64,000 nt of DNA from Plotosus lineatus (lineage: Eukaryota; Chordata; Actinopteri; Siluriformes; Plotosidae): the NCBI GenBank assembly GCA_024760905.1, contig CM045734.1:37033564-37097563 (forward strand), read 5' to 3'. Below, piece after piece: positions 21,398 to 32,782 of this stretch; position 1 is the stretch's first letter, and every line of letters begins with the position of its first letter. A program made the translations under genes and the position numbers. The notes under the pieces are model-generated. The model searched no databases. It was not told the DNA's origin and saw nothing but the letters and a program-made list of their open reading frames with translations.

Positions 21398-21399
<2 letters not shown>
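20986..21399. other. unique non-coding sequence
   Basis: No features recognised. Confidence 0.45.

Positions 21400-21455
<56 letters not shown>
21400..21455. repeat. (AG)n microsatellite
   Basis: AG tract of about 55 bp with an AAAG interruption. A CT-rich stretch at 21497-21530 is its partial inverse complement. Confidence 0.95.
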
Positions 21456-21705
21456 AAATGCGTATAATGTCTGTGCATTGTGCTGCATGAACTACCTCTC
21501 TCTCTCTCTTTCTCTCTCCCTCTCTCTCTCATAATTTGAACATCAGGATCCCTATGGCAGGGTAAAGACATCATAATGAGGGGTGAAACTATAAAACCTC
21601 TCACCTTGGTGCTTTATAAGATTACTTAAGAGGTGAATTCTACTCCCCATGTGCAAGCTGGTATTTTTAATTATCATTCGATCAATCTACCAATTTATCA
21701 ATCTA

Positions 21706-21710
<5 letters not shown>

Positions 21711-21742
<32 letters not shown>

Positions 21743-21751
21743 TGTGTGTGT
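21711..21751. repeat. (CT)n(GT)n microsatellite
   Basis: CT tract 21711-21739 followed by GT. Confidence 0.93.
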
Positions 21752-22452
21752 TCTTAAGATATGCCAAACCACCCACCATCCAAACCCACAAACAACATCT
21801 TAACCACATGTATGGATACAGTAACAAAACTTCAATCTCTCGCACTCACATTTTTTCATCCAAATTTAAGCCCTAGTCCACCACAACACCTCATACCTTA
21901 CGTACTGCAGAAGGCTGCACCCCAAAATCTCAAGTGTGCGTGCTGCCGCAGGGGCACCTCAGGGCAAAAACATACACTTGCTGTGAAATAAGCACTGATA
22001 TAGCACTTTGGCAATTGAATTTCACTTGAAAATATTCCCTCTCCAAGATGCATAAGTATGTACAGACAGACAGACAGCCAGACAGCCAGACACGCACACA
22101 CACATGCACGCGCGTACGAGCATGCGGCACACACACACACATCTATATATCATGACCTTGCAGTATATATAGCAGCCTTCCCTCTTATAGCATCTGTGAG
22201 TGTCATCTCATTAGAAGCACAGCCATATATCCCTGCAGGACTTTCTCTCCTGCTGCCAATTTCACACAATCTTTCTGAGAGCTGACAATTCAACATCACA
22301 CATAATAATATGCACAGATCCTAAGTCCTCGGTCAGAGTACTGAATGGATACTTGGTGAGGAAAAAAAAAAAAAAATCAAATGTCAATATGGGCTTTGAA
22401 ATATGAAGCCATACTTATAGAATCAAATTATTCTTTATCTGTAATAAAAACA
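21752..22452. other. non-coding sequence with short CA/CAGA repeats
   Basis: CAGA and CA repeats near 22064-22140; otherwise nothing recognised. Confidence 0.45.
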
Positions 22453-22530
22453 ACAGACAGACAGACAGACAGACAGATAGACAGATAGACATGCATGCAC
22501 ACGTACATACAGACATATAGATAGATAGTT
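22453..22530. repeat. (ACAG)n/(ATAG)n tetranucleotide repeat
   Basis: ACAG units grading into ATAG units, then degenerate ATAC repeats. Confidence 0.9.
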
Positions 22531-22713
22531 AGATAGGTACATAAATGTATGAATATACATAGTGTATGTATATACACACATACACACAAAGGGATAAATA
22601 GATGATAGAATATGAAGATAAGAAGAGAAAGAAAGACAGGAGTGTTACTAATTAGGCATGAAAAACTGCCTTCTCAGCAAAAGAATACCATGCATAAAGC
22701 TGCTTGTGTCTAT

Positions 22714-22726
22714 TTTCTCTCTCTTG

Positions 22727-22794
<68 letters not shown>
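22714..22794. repeat. (CT)n(GT)n compound microsatellite
   Basis: CT tract to 22752 followed directly by GT to 22794. Confidence 0.95.
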
Positions 22795-22796
<2 letters not shown>

Positions 22797-22914
22797 TGCA
22801 TAATTCCTATGTAAAAATGATGCACTTGTTCACAGCCTCTTAGAAAATGTAATCCTGTATTAAGCTGCTATGTGCAATATTAACCCAGCAAAAAACTACT
22901 CACTGTTAGCCCCC

Positions 22915-22933
22915 TCACACACATACACAAACA

Positions 22934-22971
<38 letters not shown>
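22915..22971. repeat. (CA)n microsatellite
   Basis: CA tract with two CAAA interruptions at its start. Confidence 0.95.
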
Positions 22972-22972
<1 letters not shown>

Positions 22973-23316
22973 CCCTTCACTATGGAGAGCTTTAGGGGTT
23001 CAGATGCCATGGCAGCCAAACATTATGCAGGTTCCATCCTCATCCCCGCCTCTCAGTGCAAACATTCGTTCAGACAGAAGTTCTAACCTGACATGAAGTG
23101 TTGCACACTATATTATTTAGCATTCAAGTGGATAAAATGTTCAAAAAACTGTTGCTTGGCAACTGGGCACTACAATGATGGACATGGGAGGCAGCTAATA
23201 ATGCAGGCTAACAGGTTTAACTACGATATAACTACTAATTGAGAGAACTGTTTAGTCTCATGGAAAAGCATAAGCGGCCTGGCCTGATGTATAGCACCAG
23301 GCTGTATCAGGGACGT
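22972..23316. other. unique non-coding sequence
   Basis: No features recognised. Confidence 0.45.
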
Positions 23317-23332
23317 GTAGAGTATATGCAGT

Positions 23333-23706
23333 CTGTCTGTCTGTCTGTCAGTCTGTCTTCCTTTCGGCTTTTTCACTTTTACTCGGGAGTCGCCACAGCG
23401 AATCATCTGATTCGCACGTTTGATTTGGCAGAGGTTTTTTACGCCGGATGCCCTTCCTGTCACAACCCTTTTAGCAAGGGACAGAAACACGCTGACGACT
23501 TTGCAGCTACTCTTTACGAAAGTCAGCAATGGTTCTTTTACATGCCTCTCACCATAGACAGTGACAGACATGGCCTGCCTTTGATAACCCAGTCAGCTGC
23601 ATTGGGGGGGGGGACAGTGACAACCTTGTGGAGAGTGGGACTCGAACCCCCAACCTTTGGATCAGCGATCCAGCGCCCTATACCACTAGACCACCACTGC
23701 CCCCTC
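23333..23706 (-). mobile_element. tRNA-derived SINE with RTE-type tail
   Basis: Minus-strand head GGGCAGTGGTGGTCTAGTGG, B box GGTTCGAGTCC, the shared body, CAGGAAGGGCATCCGGCG, then GATTCGCTGTGGCGACTCCC and a final (ACAG)n tail (plus-strand CTGT repeat 23333-23360). The flanks carry a 16-bp duplication GTAGAGTAT(A/T)TGCAGT with one mismatch (23317-23332 and 23707-23722). Closest in layout to the copy at 5550-5907. Confidence 0.9.
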
Positions 23707-23722
23707 GTAGAGTATTTGCAGT

Positions 23723-24867
23723 AATGTATTTAATTCAAGTTTGATTCGAACATAAATACTACCTTTTCTAAAGCTATTAATGTTAAAATACAGCTGCAGT
23801 TTCTTTGCTGTCGTATTTTAGCATATTTATTTAGCAGTGGAATGTAATAATAAAAATGCAGTGGCTTTTCAGAGTGTTTGTGCATGATGTGCTATAGAAG
23901 ATTAGTTAATGATTATGATTAAGTATTTGAAAGGCTAATTAATTTGAGTTATTCCACAAGCGCCATGAAGTGCTGTGACAGCTACCAGCATTACAACAGC
24001 GCGTGAAATAACAGTTTTATTTTAGCTACACTCACTGGAATATGGATATTGTGAACAATAAAGCATTTTTATTGTTTTGATCAAATTCTTAAAAGAAAAA
24101 AAAATTCAATTTTAAATTCATGATGTCAATATTGGCATGTTTGATGTTAAAACAATGTGTGAGTCTTAAAAGAAAGAAAGAAAGAAAGAAATTCTTACCA
24201 ATAATGATTGCTAAAGAAAAAATATTCTTCGTCCAGATTTGGTTGCTTTTCATGGAATAAGTCTAGAATGGTCGAAAGAACCGGCCAGCTAGCATTAGAT
24301 CCTTTTTGTTTATTTTTTGGAGTAATGAACCTATTAATGGTATGTAGTGTGATATCGTAGTGGCAAATACACCAATTAGAATGCACAACTGCTAATATCC
24401 TGGGAACAGATTTATATTTATTCACCTATGTTGAGCATTCATTTTATATAGCCTTACGTAATTCTCCTGAATGCAGTATGCTCAGAATGACATTCAGAAA
24501 ATACTTTCAAAAATGGTCTCAATCTTTCATTGAAACATCAGAAATTACAAAATTTCAGTCATAATTTAAGCCCTTTAGCCAGTCCTTTAACAGTAAACAC
24601 TGGAGTGAGGCTGCTCATAATGAATTCTCACAAAGTGGTGAACGCAGCAGTAAAGTGAACTAGAACATGTTGTTGTTCTTATTACAATTAACTCAACTAA
24701 CTAACTATGCCCAGCTAAATAAAGGTCAGATACATATAAGGAAACTGTGTGGGAGAAACTTCAGCGCACTACGTGGCCCGAACAGAGACCCCTCCAGCAG
24801 TCAGAATAGATTAGCATCAAACCACACACAGAGTGAAGCAGAAACATAACACACTAGCACATTGCCT
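23723..24867. other. unique AT-rich non-coding sequence
   Basis: Contains a short AAAG repeat at about 24170-24190. Nothing else recognised. Confidence 0.45.
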
Positions 24868-24948
<81 letters not shown>

Positions 24949-24969
24949 AACACACACACACACACATAC

Positions 24970-25004
<35 letters not shown>

Positions 25005-25031
25005 GAGAGAGAGAGAGAGAGAGAGACAGAG
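24868..25031. repeat. (CT)n-(CA)n-(GA)n compound microsatellite
   Basis: CT tract (24868-24906), CA tract (24907-24967) and GA tract (24970-25031). The CT and GA arms are complementary, so the block could fold as a long imperfect hairpin with a CA loop. Confidence 0.95.
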
Positions 25032-25129
25032 AGCTCCAAATGAGATCTCTTACACCAGCCCTCTGCTTGCCATCCATTTTTAATGGGCTGATTAAAAGCA
25101 TGGCTTCCCCAATGAATCACACCATGGTG

Positions 25130-25134
25130 GAGAG

Positions 25135-25172
<38 letters not shown>

Positions 25173-25181
25173 CGAGAGAGA
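25130..25181. repeat. (AG)n microsatellite
   Basis: AG tract with CGCGCG interruption near its end. Confidence 0.95.
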
Positions 25182-25347
25182 GCAGAGGAGTCAAATGGGT
25201 TCACGGCAGAGGAGGAGACAGAGGCAGAGTGGGCAAAAGGAGGGAGGCAGGGAGAGAAGGAAGGAGGGAATAGCGAATGCAGCAGTGATGTCTCTTTTGA
25301 AGCGTTCACAAGGCCACACAGTGCTAAGGGCATGTTCTGAGAAGAGT

Positions 25348-25350
<3 letters not shown>

Positions 25351-25399
<49 letters not shown>
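25351..25399. repeat. (CA)n microsatellite
   Basis: Pure CA, about 49 bp. Confidence 0.96.
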
Positions 25400-25403
<4 letters not shown>

Positions 25404-25632
25404 ACAGTATTACGGCAAGCATACTGCATTCTGAATACAAGGACCCTCGTTATGTGAAGCAGGAGACATCACAGAAAAAAAATGTGGTTTAATCTCTCAA
25501 GGCAGGGAAATATGATGGACATGTATAACATGAAATATGATATGTGAAGTCCTCCTGTACTCAAAAAAATATGATTTATAAACAGATAGCTACTCAAAGG
25601 GTCAACTGTGAACACAGATAGAGACATTTGCC

Positions 25633-25633
<1 letters not shown>

Positions 25634-25664
<31 letters not shown>

Positions 25665-25683
25665 GATGATGATGATGATGATG
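25634..25683. repeat. (TTA)n(TGA)n trinucleotide repeat
   Basis: TTA units passing into TGA units. Confidence 0.94.
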
Positions 25684-26167
25684 TTTCACTAAAAGCAAAA
25701 TGATGGACACCTTCACAAAAGCCTCTTTGCTCTTAAAAGGAGATGTTAAGTGTTCCACTGTAGTGGACATCAAACATCATGCAACATTGTGAAGTGAAAC
25801 TGCAGCAAAATCATAACAGTTGACAATAGCGAGTAGCTTAGCAACAAGCTCGTAAGTGGTCATAAGCATGTCGCTTAGCAACAAGCTAGCTGGCTAGCTT
25901 CAGTGGTGACTCTAATTCTGATGATTACCTTCTGAAACAGTAATGAGTATGGTCGGGGTCATACATTTAGCCAAGTACTGTGTCTGTATATTAATTATTC
26001 TTAATTAAAAGATACAAGTTAATAATGCTATAAACTTATTTGTCATTTCAGTGTGTTCTCAGTGTTCACCGCTATGTTGATTTTCTGTCACTCCAAAAAT
26101 AAGGAGGTAAACAACCAAATATGATCACTCTAGATGCAGTCAATAATTGAAAGAATTCAATCCATGT
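25684..26167. other. unique non-coding sequence
   Basis: A local repeat of GCTTAGCAACAAGCT (about 25837 and 25874) is the only structure seen. Confidence 0.45.
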
Positions 26168-26216
26168 CTTTTTGCTGTGATGTGGACGTGCTGACCACTG
26201 AATCACCGTGCCACCC
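26168..26216 (-). mobile_element. V-SINE head fragment
   Basis: On the minus strand AGGGTGGCACGGTGATTCAG and TGGTCAGCACGTCCAC match the head of the V-SINE at 5371. Only the head is kept. It faces the head of the V-SINE at 26262 across the AAT repeat. Confidence 0.72.

Positions 26217-26258
<42 letters not shown>
26217..26258. repeat. (AAT)n microsatellite between two SINE heads
   Basis: About 14 AAT units. Confidence 0.96.
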
Positions 26259-26259
<1 letters not shown>

Positions 26260-26261
26260 CA

Positions 26262-26575
26262 GGATGGCACGATGGCGCAGTGGTTAACATGTCCCGGGCT
26301 CAGTATTTCTTTGTGGAGTGGACATGTTTTCTCTGTGCTACTGTGGGTTTCTCCAGTACTCCAGTTTCCTCCCACAGTCGGATAATTGGCTTTTTCAAAT
26401 AGCCCCTAGGTGTGAGTGAGAGTGTGAATGGTTGTATGTGCTTTGGCCCTGCAATGGCCTGATGAGCTGTTCAAAGTGTAACCTGCCCTCCTCCAGAATC
26501 ACTGAGATGGGCTCCAGCCTTACCACAGCCCTAATTAGAATGAAGCAGCTTAGAAAATAAAAATTGAATGATAAT
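26262..26575 (+). mobile_element. V-SINE-like SINE with tail type B
   Basis: The head AGGATGGCACGATGGCGCAG with TGGTTAACATG, the body (GTTTCTCCAGTACTCCAG, TTTCCTCCCACAGTC), then the tail CCTGCAATGGCCTGATGAGC and TGAGATGGGCTCCAGCCTTA. This gives the normal head-to-tail layout of the V-SINE family. It shows where the tail B of the chimeric SINEs comes from. Confidence 0.82.
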
Positions 26576-26744
26576 AAGCAGTGAAAAGAGTGAAGCAAAT
26601 TAAATCGTCAACTGTAACATGTTCAAAATTTAGAGGGAAGACAAATTATCTTATTTAATCCCTCCCCATACCAATCAATTCTTGGTTGATAATAATGTAC
26701 TGGCTTCTCAGTTGAAATCTCCCCCTTTGTACATGCATCATACA

Positions 26745-27816
26745 CCAAAACATGTAGAAGTCTGTGCAGGTGGTACAGGATATGTATAATTACACTGTGA
26801 CAGCAGTGAGGTGTGCGGTAGGAACAGTGTACAACAGTGTATCAGGAATCGGCTCTGAGCCCTTTCTCGTTGGCAATAGTCACAGGCAAGTTGACAAACA
26901 GGGTTAGGAAAGAGTCAGCATGGACTATGATGCTTGTTGATAACATTGTGATCTATAGTGAGAACAAGGATCAGGTGTGGTTGAGTCCGGAAAGGTGAAA
27001 TTACACACTGGAGAAAAGAAGTATGCACAACAGTTGGAGAAAGAAAGGGTACACATGCATGAATGAAATTGAGGGTGATATAAGACTGTAGCTGCAAGGA
27101 ATGAAGGCAGATGAATTTAAATACTTGGTGTCAACTATCTAAAGTGTGTAGTCGAGAAGTGTAGGCAGGGTGGAATGAGTGGGAGTGGAAACAAGTGGAT
27201 TGAGAGATTTGTGATAGAAGGTAATTTATAAGAGTAAAGGGAATTGATAAGCCAACTCTGTTGTATGGTTTGCAGATGGCAGCACTGACTAAAACACAAG
27301 AGGTGGAGCTAGAAGTGGCAGAGATGAAAATAATGCAGTGTTATCAGGGAGTAGTAAGAATGGACAGAATTATGAACATTAAATGTTTGAGCGCAGTGGT
27401 GGCCTGGTGGTAAAGGGCACTGGATTCCTGATCCTAAGGTTGGGTGTTCGAATCCCACGCCCTACAAGGTTGTCCCTGCCCCCCCCCCCCCCCCCCCCCC
27501 CAACCCCCAGTGCAGATGATTCACTGTGGCGACCCCCGAAAAAAAGGGAAAAGGCAGAAAGGAAAAGAAGATGTTTGGCGATAAAATGAGAGAGGCCAGA
27601 TTGAGATGAAGGGTATATTGGTAGAAGAATGTTGATGGTGGAAGTGATAGGTAGTTAAAGAAGTGAATGACCAAAGATGAGCTTTCTGGATGTGGTGAGG
27701 AAGGGCATGCAGGTGGATTGGCATGATGGACTGGGATGCAGAGGACAGAGTGAGCTGGAGAAGGGTGATCCGCTGTGGCCATCCCTGATGGGAGCAGTCA
27801 AAATAAGACAAAGAAG
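26745..27816 (+). mobile_element. old degraded RTE-type LINE, interrupted by a SINE
   Basis: From GTGGTACAGGATATGTATAA through GTATCAGGAATCGGCTCTGA, TTGTTGATAACATTGTGATC, GGTGGAGCTAGAAGTGGCAG and the tail GATCCGCTGTGGCCATCCCT, this follows the reverse transcriptase and C-terminal region of the RTE copies at 6804 and 31233 with heavy divergence and many stops. FADD is altered (LVDN-like). It is split at 27390-27570 by a SINE. It looks older or from a different subfamily. Confidence 0.8.
27390..27570 (+). mobile_element. short SINE: tRNA head joined to RTE tail
   Basis: The head GCGCAGTGGTGGCCTGGTGG with B box GGTGTTCGAATCCC is followed by a C run (27479-27501) and then directly by GCAGATGATTCACTGTGGCG and the purine-rich end. 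The 150-200 bp body of the other copies is absent. A short duplication ATGTTTG (27383-27389 and 27571-27577), in RTE sequence, marks its insertion into the old LINE. Confidence 0.83.
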
Positions 27817-28256
27817 ACACAGACTGTCATAAATTATCACACTCCTGCTTAAAAAAAGTACAGCTTCATCTTCAAGCTACTGAACTGTTATTATAGCCAG
27901 TGATTTTAAACACTGCTTCCTCGTAATCAGACAGAACATGATCTTCCAAAGTGGATCGTAGAGGGTAGAGATTAGCTTAGCTTCATTTTTATTTTCTGTG
28001 CAAAGTTTTCCGAGGCAAAGGGGGTTAGTTACACCCTGAAGAGGTCATCAGTCAATTGCAGGGCCAAGAACATTTCTGAAAAAAGTTAAATGTATTTTTT
28101 ACTTGCCTCTATCTGAAAAAGCCAGACAATTTTTCTAGCAGTTAACAAGCCAGCTAGTTCTGAGAGAATCATAAAAAACATGCTAAGCAATTTATCATTC
28201 TTGATTCCTGTAAAAAAAAAACAAAAAAAAAAAACAAACTAAACTAAATAGATATA
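27817..28256. other. unique AT-rich non-coding sequence
   Basis: No features recognised except A-rich runs near 28210. Confidence 0.45.
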
Positions 28257-28686
28257 CAGTCAGCTCCCAACTTAGGAAATTAATCCGTTCCAGAGACATT
28301 TTTGTATAGCGGGGATTTCGTAAGTAGGAGTTGCATCTTACATGTTAAACGTCTAATTTGTTCCAAGTCTCCAGTCTTTGGACTGGATAAACCCCATAAA
28401 CCCTTTAAAAATGATAAAAGTACACCAATTTTGTATGAAATATGTGTTAAAAGTAAAATAAATTTATTTATTAAACCATTTAAACATTTTATTAACATAT
28501 TAAACCATTTTATTAACATATTTATTAATTAAAATATTATTTAGCATTATATATAGCATCCCCTGCTTGACAAACTCAATTTTAATTTGATTCCTTGAGG
28601 GACATTCCAGATAAGCTCAAATGTGCCCACATTGATTAAACATTTTACTGAATTAAACAACTTAAAAAAACTAAAAACTAAAGTGT

Positions 28687-28726
<40 letters not shown>

Positions 28727-29132
28727 CGCTACGGGCCACGCCCACCAGACGTGAATTCAAAGCACATTCCCTGCTTGACAAACTCAGCTTTCATTTGATT
28801 CCTTGAGGGATCGAAATTCCAAATGAGCTCAACTGCACCCACTTTTATTAAACATTTACTGAAATAAAACAACTTAAAAAATTGAACTAAAAACTAAAGA
28901 GTGAAGCTTCCTTCTGTCTCTATCTGGGAGGCCAGCGGGGCGGGATGTTGAAAGACAGCGAATGAGAGAGCAACTCGTGCATCGTATGAAATTTTGATTG
29001 GCACGTTTGAATTTTGATTTTCTTTTCGTAAAATGGGGTTGTTTCGTATCTCGGGGATGGAGACTCTGGAAAATGTTTTTCGTAACCCAGGGATTTCGTA
29101 CACAAGGGTCTTCGTAATTTGGGGGCTGACTG
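28257..29132. mobile_element. Tigger-like element with TA duplication and internal duplication
   Basis: Ends CAGTCAGCTCCCAACTTAGG and, on the other strand, CAGTCAGCCCCCAAATTACG form an inverted repeat flanked by TA on both sides (28255-28256 and 29133-29134). Internal TTTCGTA repeats and the GGAGGCCAGCGGGGCGGGAT segment are shared with the neighbouring Tigger. A block of about 145 bp is present twice (28555-28690 and 28766-28900), separated by a CT microsatellite (28691-28723). No transposase frame. Confidence 0.82.
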
Positions 29133-29184
29133 TATAATAAATATATAAATACATGCTAACCTTTGCATTAACCAAATTAAAATA

Positions 29185-29939
29185 CAGTGGTACCTCTACT
29201 TACGAAAGTCTCACCAAATGAAAAATTCAAGTTACGAAAAGCATTTTACTAAAATTTTTGTCTCAGGATACGAAACAAGTTCACATTACGAAAGTGGCAT
29301 CTTAAAAATTCAAACGCACCATTCAAACATTAAAATGCGCCATTCTAACATTCAAACAATGCACGAGCTGCTCTCCCATCAATGACGTTCAAACATCCCG
29401 CCCCGCTGGCCTCCCATTGGCTCACAACTGAGCTGTCGTTCATGTCGCCTTTACTCGAGCACCATCTTGGACAGGTCCACCTGAGGCCATCTTGAACAGG
29501 GATCCCATTGCCTAGGAGGAATGACACATCTACCTCCCATTACCTATTATAGAGCTGAATCCACCATGATGCTTTTCTTGTAAAGGACAGAGTTACTGTT
29601 GTTTTATGCTTTATTTCTTGACTCAGGCTTTTAACCTTCCATAAACATTTGTAAGATTCTTATTCTGCTAAGACATGGTCAACACGCGCGCGCACACACG
29701 CACACGCACACACACACGTGTGATTTCCGGTACAAATGAGAAGAAGATACGGGCTCGAGTGATATCACAAAGGAATATGGCCAAACCCGTCTAGCATCGG
29801 TACGATATTGAAGCAGAAGGAGGTCTTAAAAGGTATGCTTTTATAATTTTTACAAGTAAAATGCGATTCAACTTACGAAAAATGCAGGTTACGAAAAAAG
29901 CTCTGGAACAGATTCATTTCGTAAGGTAAGGTGCCACTG
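29185..29939 (+). mobile_element. Tigger-like transposon with transposase N-terminal remnant
   Basis: Ends CAGTGGTACCTCTACTTACG and, on the other strand, CAGTGGCACCTTACCTTACG, flanked by TA (29183-29184 and 29940-29941). Around 29750-29840 the sequence matches the transposase N-terminal remnant of the copy at 40803 (ATATCACAAAGGAATATGGC, then TCGGTACGATATTGAAGC). It is out of frame and interrupted by a CG/CA repeat near 29690. Confidence 0.83.
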
Positions 29940-30758
29940 TATGTGCCATGAAAGTACAAATCTATCCAAGAGTCTGCAGTATATATTTAAATAATAAAAA
30001 TAACATTTCAGCACACTACCTCCAATAAAGAGCACACTTAAACCATCCAAGACATACATATGCGCTCAGTATGAGCTTCCTCTAAGCCATAACCTGCTTT
30101 CCAAGGTCTACTTCCCCTCTGATTGTGCATCAAGGATGAGGCATAAAAGAATTCCAAAGAGAGGCTGCTGATGCCCCATCTCGCCTGTGCCATCTTGTGA
30201 CCTTGTGCCAGGCCTTGTTGTGTCATAGAATATCTCTCTATACGAGACCTGCGAGGCCCTCTACATAAACTCTGACCTTCCAGACACGCAAACCAACTGA
30301 GGACAGATCAACAAAGCACAAAAAGGCCACTGACTGCGCAATAATGAGAGTGGCTGTGACCAAATAAAGAAACAAACAACAGAAACCAAACAAAATAATA
30401 AACCTCCAAAAATCTGCAGAAATATATCTCACAAATGTTGTACAAAGAGAGTGGATGAGGAAATGCATACAACAGTCAATCATGCCGATATGTAATAGTT
30501 TTTAAAAATTAACAACTTCCTGTTTCCAGCTTAGCTTAGCATCTTTAGTTTGCATGACAACAAAAAAAAACTTAAACTTAAAGAGCCACATAGCTAAATG
30601 CCTAAAATATCTCAAAAAGTGATTGCATGATTCCTAAAACTGTATGGCATTCCAAAGATATAAAACAGACGAATCAACCATCCTGGCATCAGAATCACTC
30701 AGTGAATCAAAACTGACTTCGAAAAGTATTAATGTTACAATACACTGGGATTCTGATA
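29940..30758. other. unique non-coding sequence
   Basis: Two frames of 62 and 81 codons on the minus strand have no recognisable motif. Confidence 0.45.
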
Positions 30759-31111
30759 GGGCAGTGATGGCCTGGTGGTAAAGGACGCTGGATCGCTGAT
30801 TCTAAAGCTGGGGGTTCGAGTCCCACTCTCCACAAGGTGGTCACCCCCACCCCCCACGCAGTGCAGCTAACTGGGTTATCAAAGGCCAGCCATGTCTCTC
30901 ACTGTCTATGGTGTGAGGTTCATGTAAAAGAACCATTGCTGACTTTCGTAAAGAGTAGCTGCAAGGCCATCAGCGTATTTCTGCCCATTGCTAAAAAGGT
31001 TGTGTCAGGAAGGCCATCCGATGTAAAAACCTATGCCAAATCAAACATGCAAATCAGATGATTCGCTGTGGCGACCCCTGAAAAGGGAAAAAGCCAAAAG
31101 GAAAAGAAGAA
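30759..31111 (+). mobile_element. tRNA-derived SINE with RTE-type tail
   Basis: Complete copy: head GGGCAGTGATGGCCTGGTGG, B box GGTTCGAGTCC, the C-rich stretch, the CTCTCACTGTCTATGGTG hairpin segment, AAAAGAACCATTGCTGAC, GTCAGGAAGGCCATCCGATG, and the RTE-like end GATTCGCTGTGGCGACCCCT with AAAGGAAAAGAAG. No convincing target duplication. Confidence 0.88.
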
Positions 31112-31425
31112 ACTGATTCTAATCAGAATCTTATTCGGATGATGATGATTTCTTTTTAATGCTCCATACTTATGCAAATATCGTAAAGCCACGAGCTTGA
31201 TTTTGTTGCTCACATGCCCACACAGGTGACCCTTCTTCTTATTTTCCTTTCGGCTGTTCCCTTTGGGGGTCCCCACAGCGAATCATCTGCCTCCATCTCA
31301 CCCTATCCTCTGTATCTTCTTCTCTAACACCAACTGCCTTCATGACCTCCTTCACCACATCCATGAATCGTCTCTTTGGTCTTCCTCTTGGCCTTCTGCC
31401 TGGTAGTTCCAACCTCAGCATCCTA

Positions 31426-32166
31426 CTAAAAAATATACTCACTATCCCTCCCCTGTATATGTCCAAACCATCTCAATCTAGCCTCTCTGACTTTGTCTTC
31501 AAAACCTCTTACATGGGCTGTCCCTCTGATGTACTCATTCCTGATCCTGTCCATCCTCGTTACTCCCAAAGAGAACCTCAACATTTTCATTTCTGCTACC
31601 TCTAGCTCTGCCTCCTGTCTTTTTCCCAGAGCCACTGTTTCTAAACCATACAACATCGCTGGCCTCAACACCGTCTTGTACACCTTTCCATTCATTCTTG
31701 CCGATACCTTCCTATCACACATCACACCGGACCCTTTTCTCCAACCATTCCAACCAGCCCGGGCACGCTTCTTCACCTCTTTTCCACACTCTCCATTGCT
31801 CTGGATTGTTGAGCCTAAGTACTTAAAATCCTCCACCTTCCTTATCTCTGCCCCCTGTAACCTCACTGTTCCTCTTGGGTCCTTTTCATTCATACACATG
31901 TATTCTGTCTTACTGAGGCTAACCTTCATTCTCCTCCTTTCCAGGGCATACCGCCACCTCTCTAAATTTTCCTGCACTTGTTCTCTGCTCTCACTGCAGA
32001 TCACAATGTCATCTGCAAACATCATAGTCCATGGGGAATCTTGTCTAACCTCGTCTGTCAGCCTGTCCATCACCATAGCAAACAAGAAGGGGCTCAGAGC
32101 TGACCCTTGATGCAGTCCCACCTCCACCTTGGACTTTTGTGTCACACCGACAGCACACCTCACCAC
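31426..32166 (-). pseudogene. RTE reverse transcriptase palm to C-terminus (fragment)
   Basis: A 246-codon intact frame covering motif B (HQGSALSPFL), motif C with FADD, the VSLSKTEYMCMNE and FKYLGSTIQSNGE segments and the C-terminal region to RWFGHIQGRDSEYI. It is the best preserved stretch of this LINE in the window. The remaining C-terminus (PGRRPRGRPKRRF, VVKEVM) follows in another frame at 31466-31239. Motif A is in a separate frame upstream, so the enzyme is not intact. Confidence 0.92.
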
Positions 32167-32224
32167 TGTCTTACATCATCTCTTATACATGTCCTGCACC
32201 ACTCTAACATACTTCTCTGCCACT

Positions 32225-32458
32225 TCAGACTTCCACATGCAATACCACAGTTCCTCTCGGCACCCCGTCATATGCTTTCTCCAGATTCACAAAGGCACAA
32301 TGCAGCTCCTTCTGACCTTCTCTGTACTTCTCTACTAACATCCTCAAGGCAAACAGTGCATCTGTGGTGCTCTTTCTTGGCATGAAACCAAACTGTTGTT
32401 CACAAATGCTGACCTCTGCCCTTAATCTAGCTTCCACTATTCTTTCCCATAACTTCAT
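32225..32458 (-). pseudogene. RTE reverse transcriptase motif A region (fragment)
   Basis: A 77-codon frame with ICEQQFGFMPRKSTTDALFA and motif A reading FVNLEKAYD. The first catalytic aspartate, present as FVDMEKAFD in the copy at 6805, is replaced by asparagine here. Independently of the frameshifts, this copy would lack reverse transcriptase activity. Confidence 0.87.
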
Positions 32459-32782
32459 CGTATGGCTCAGCGACTTTATCCCTCTGTAGTTGCCTCAACT
32501 CTGCACGTCTCCCTTGTTCTTAAAAATGGGCACCAGCACACTTCTCCTCCATTCCTCTGGCATCCTCTCACTCTCGAAGACCTTGTTAAATGTTCTTGTC
32601 AGGAAATCTACTGCTACCTCTCCTAGACACTTCCATACCTCAACTGGTATCATCATCAGGACCAACTGCCTTTCCATTCTTCATTCTCTTCAATGCCCTC
32701 CTCACTTCATCCATACTAATCTTTGTTACTTCCTGGTCCTCAACAGTCACCTCTTCTACTCTTTTTTTCTCTCTCATTTTCC

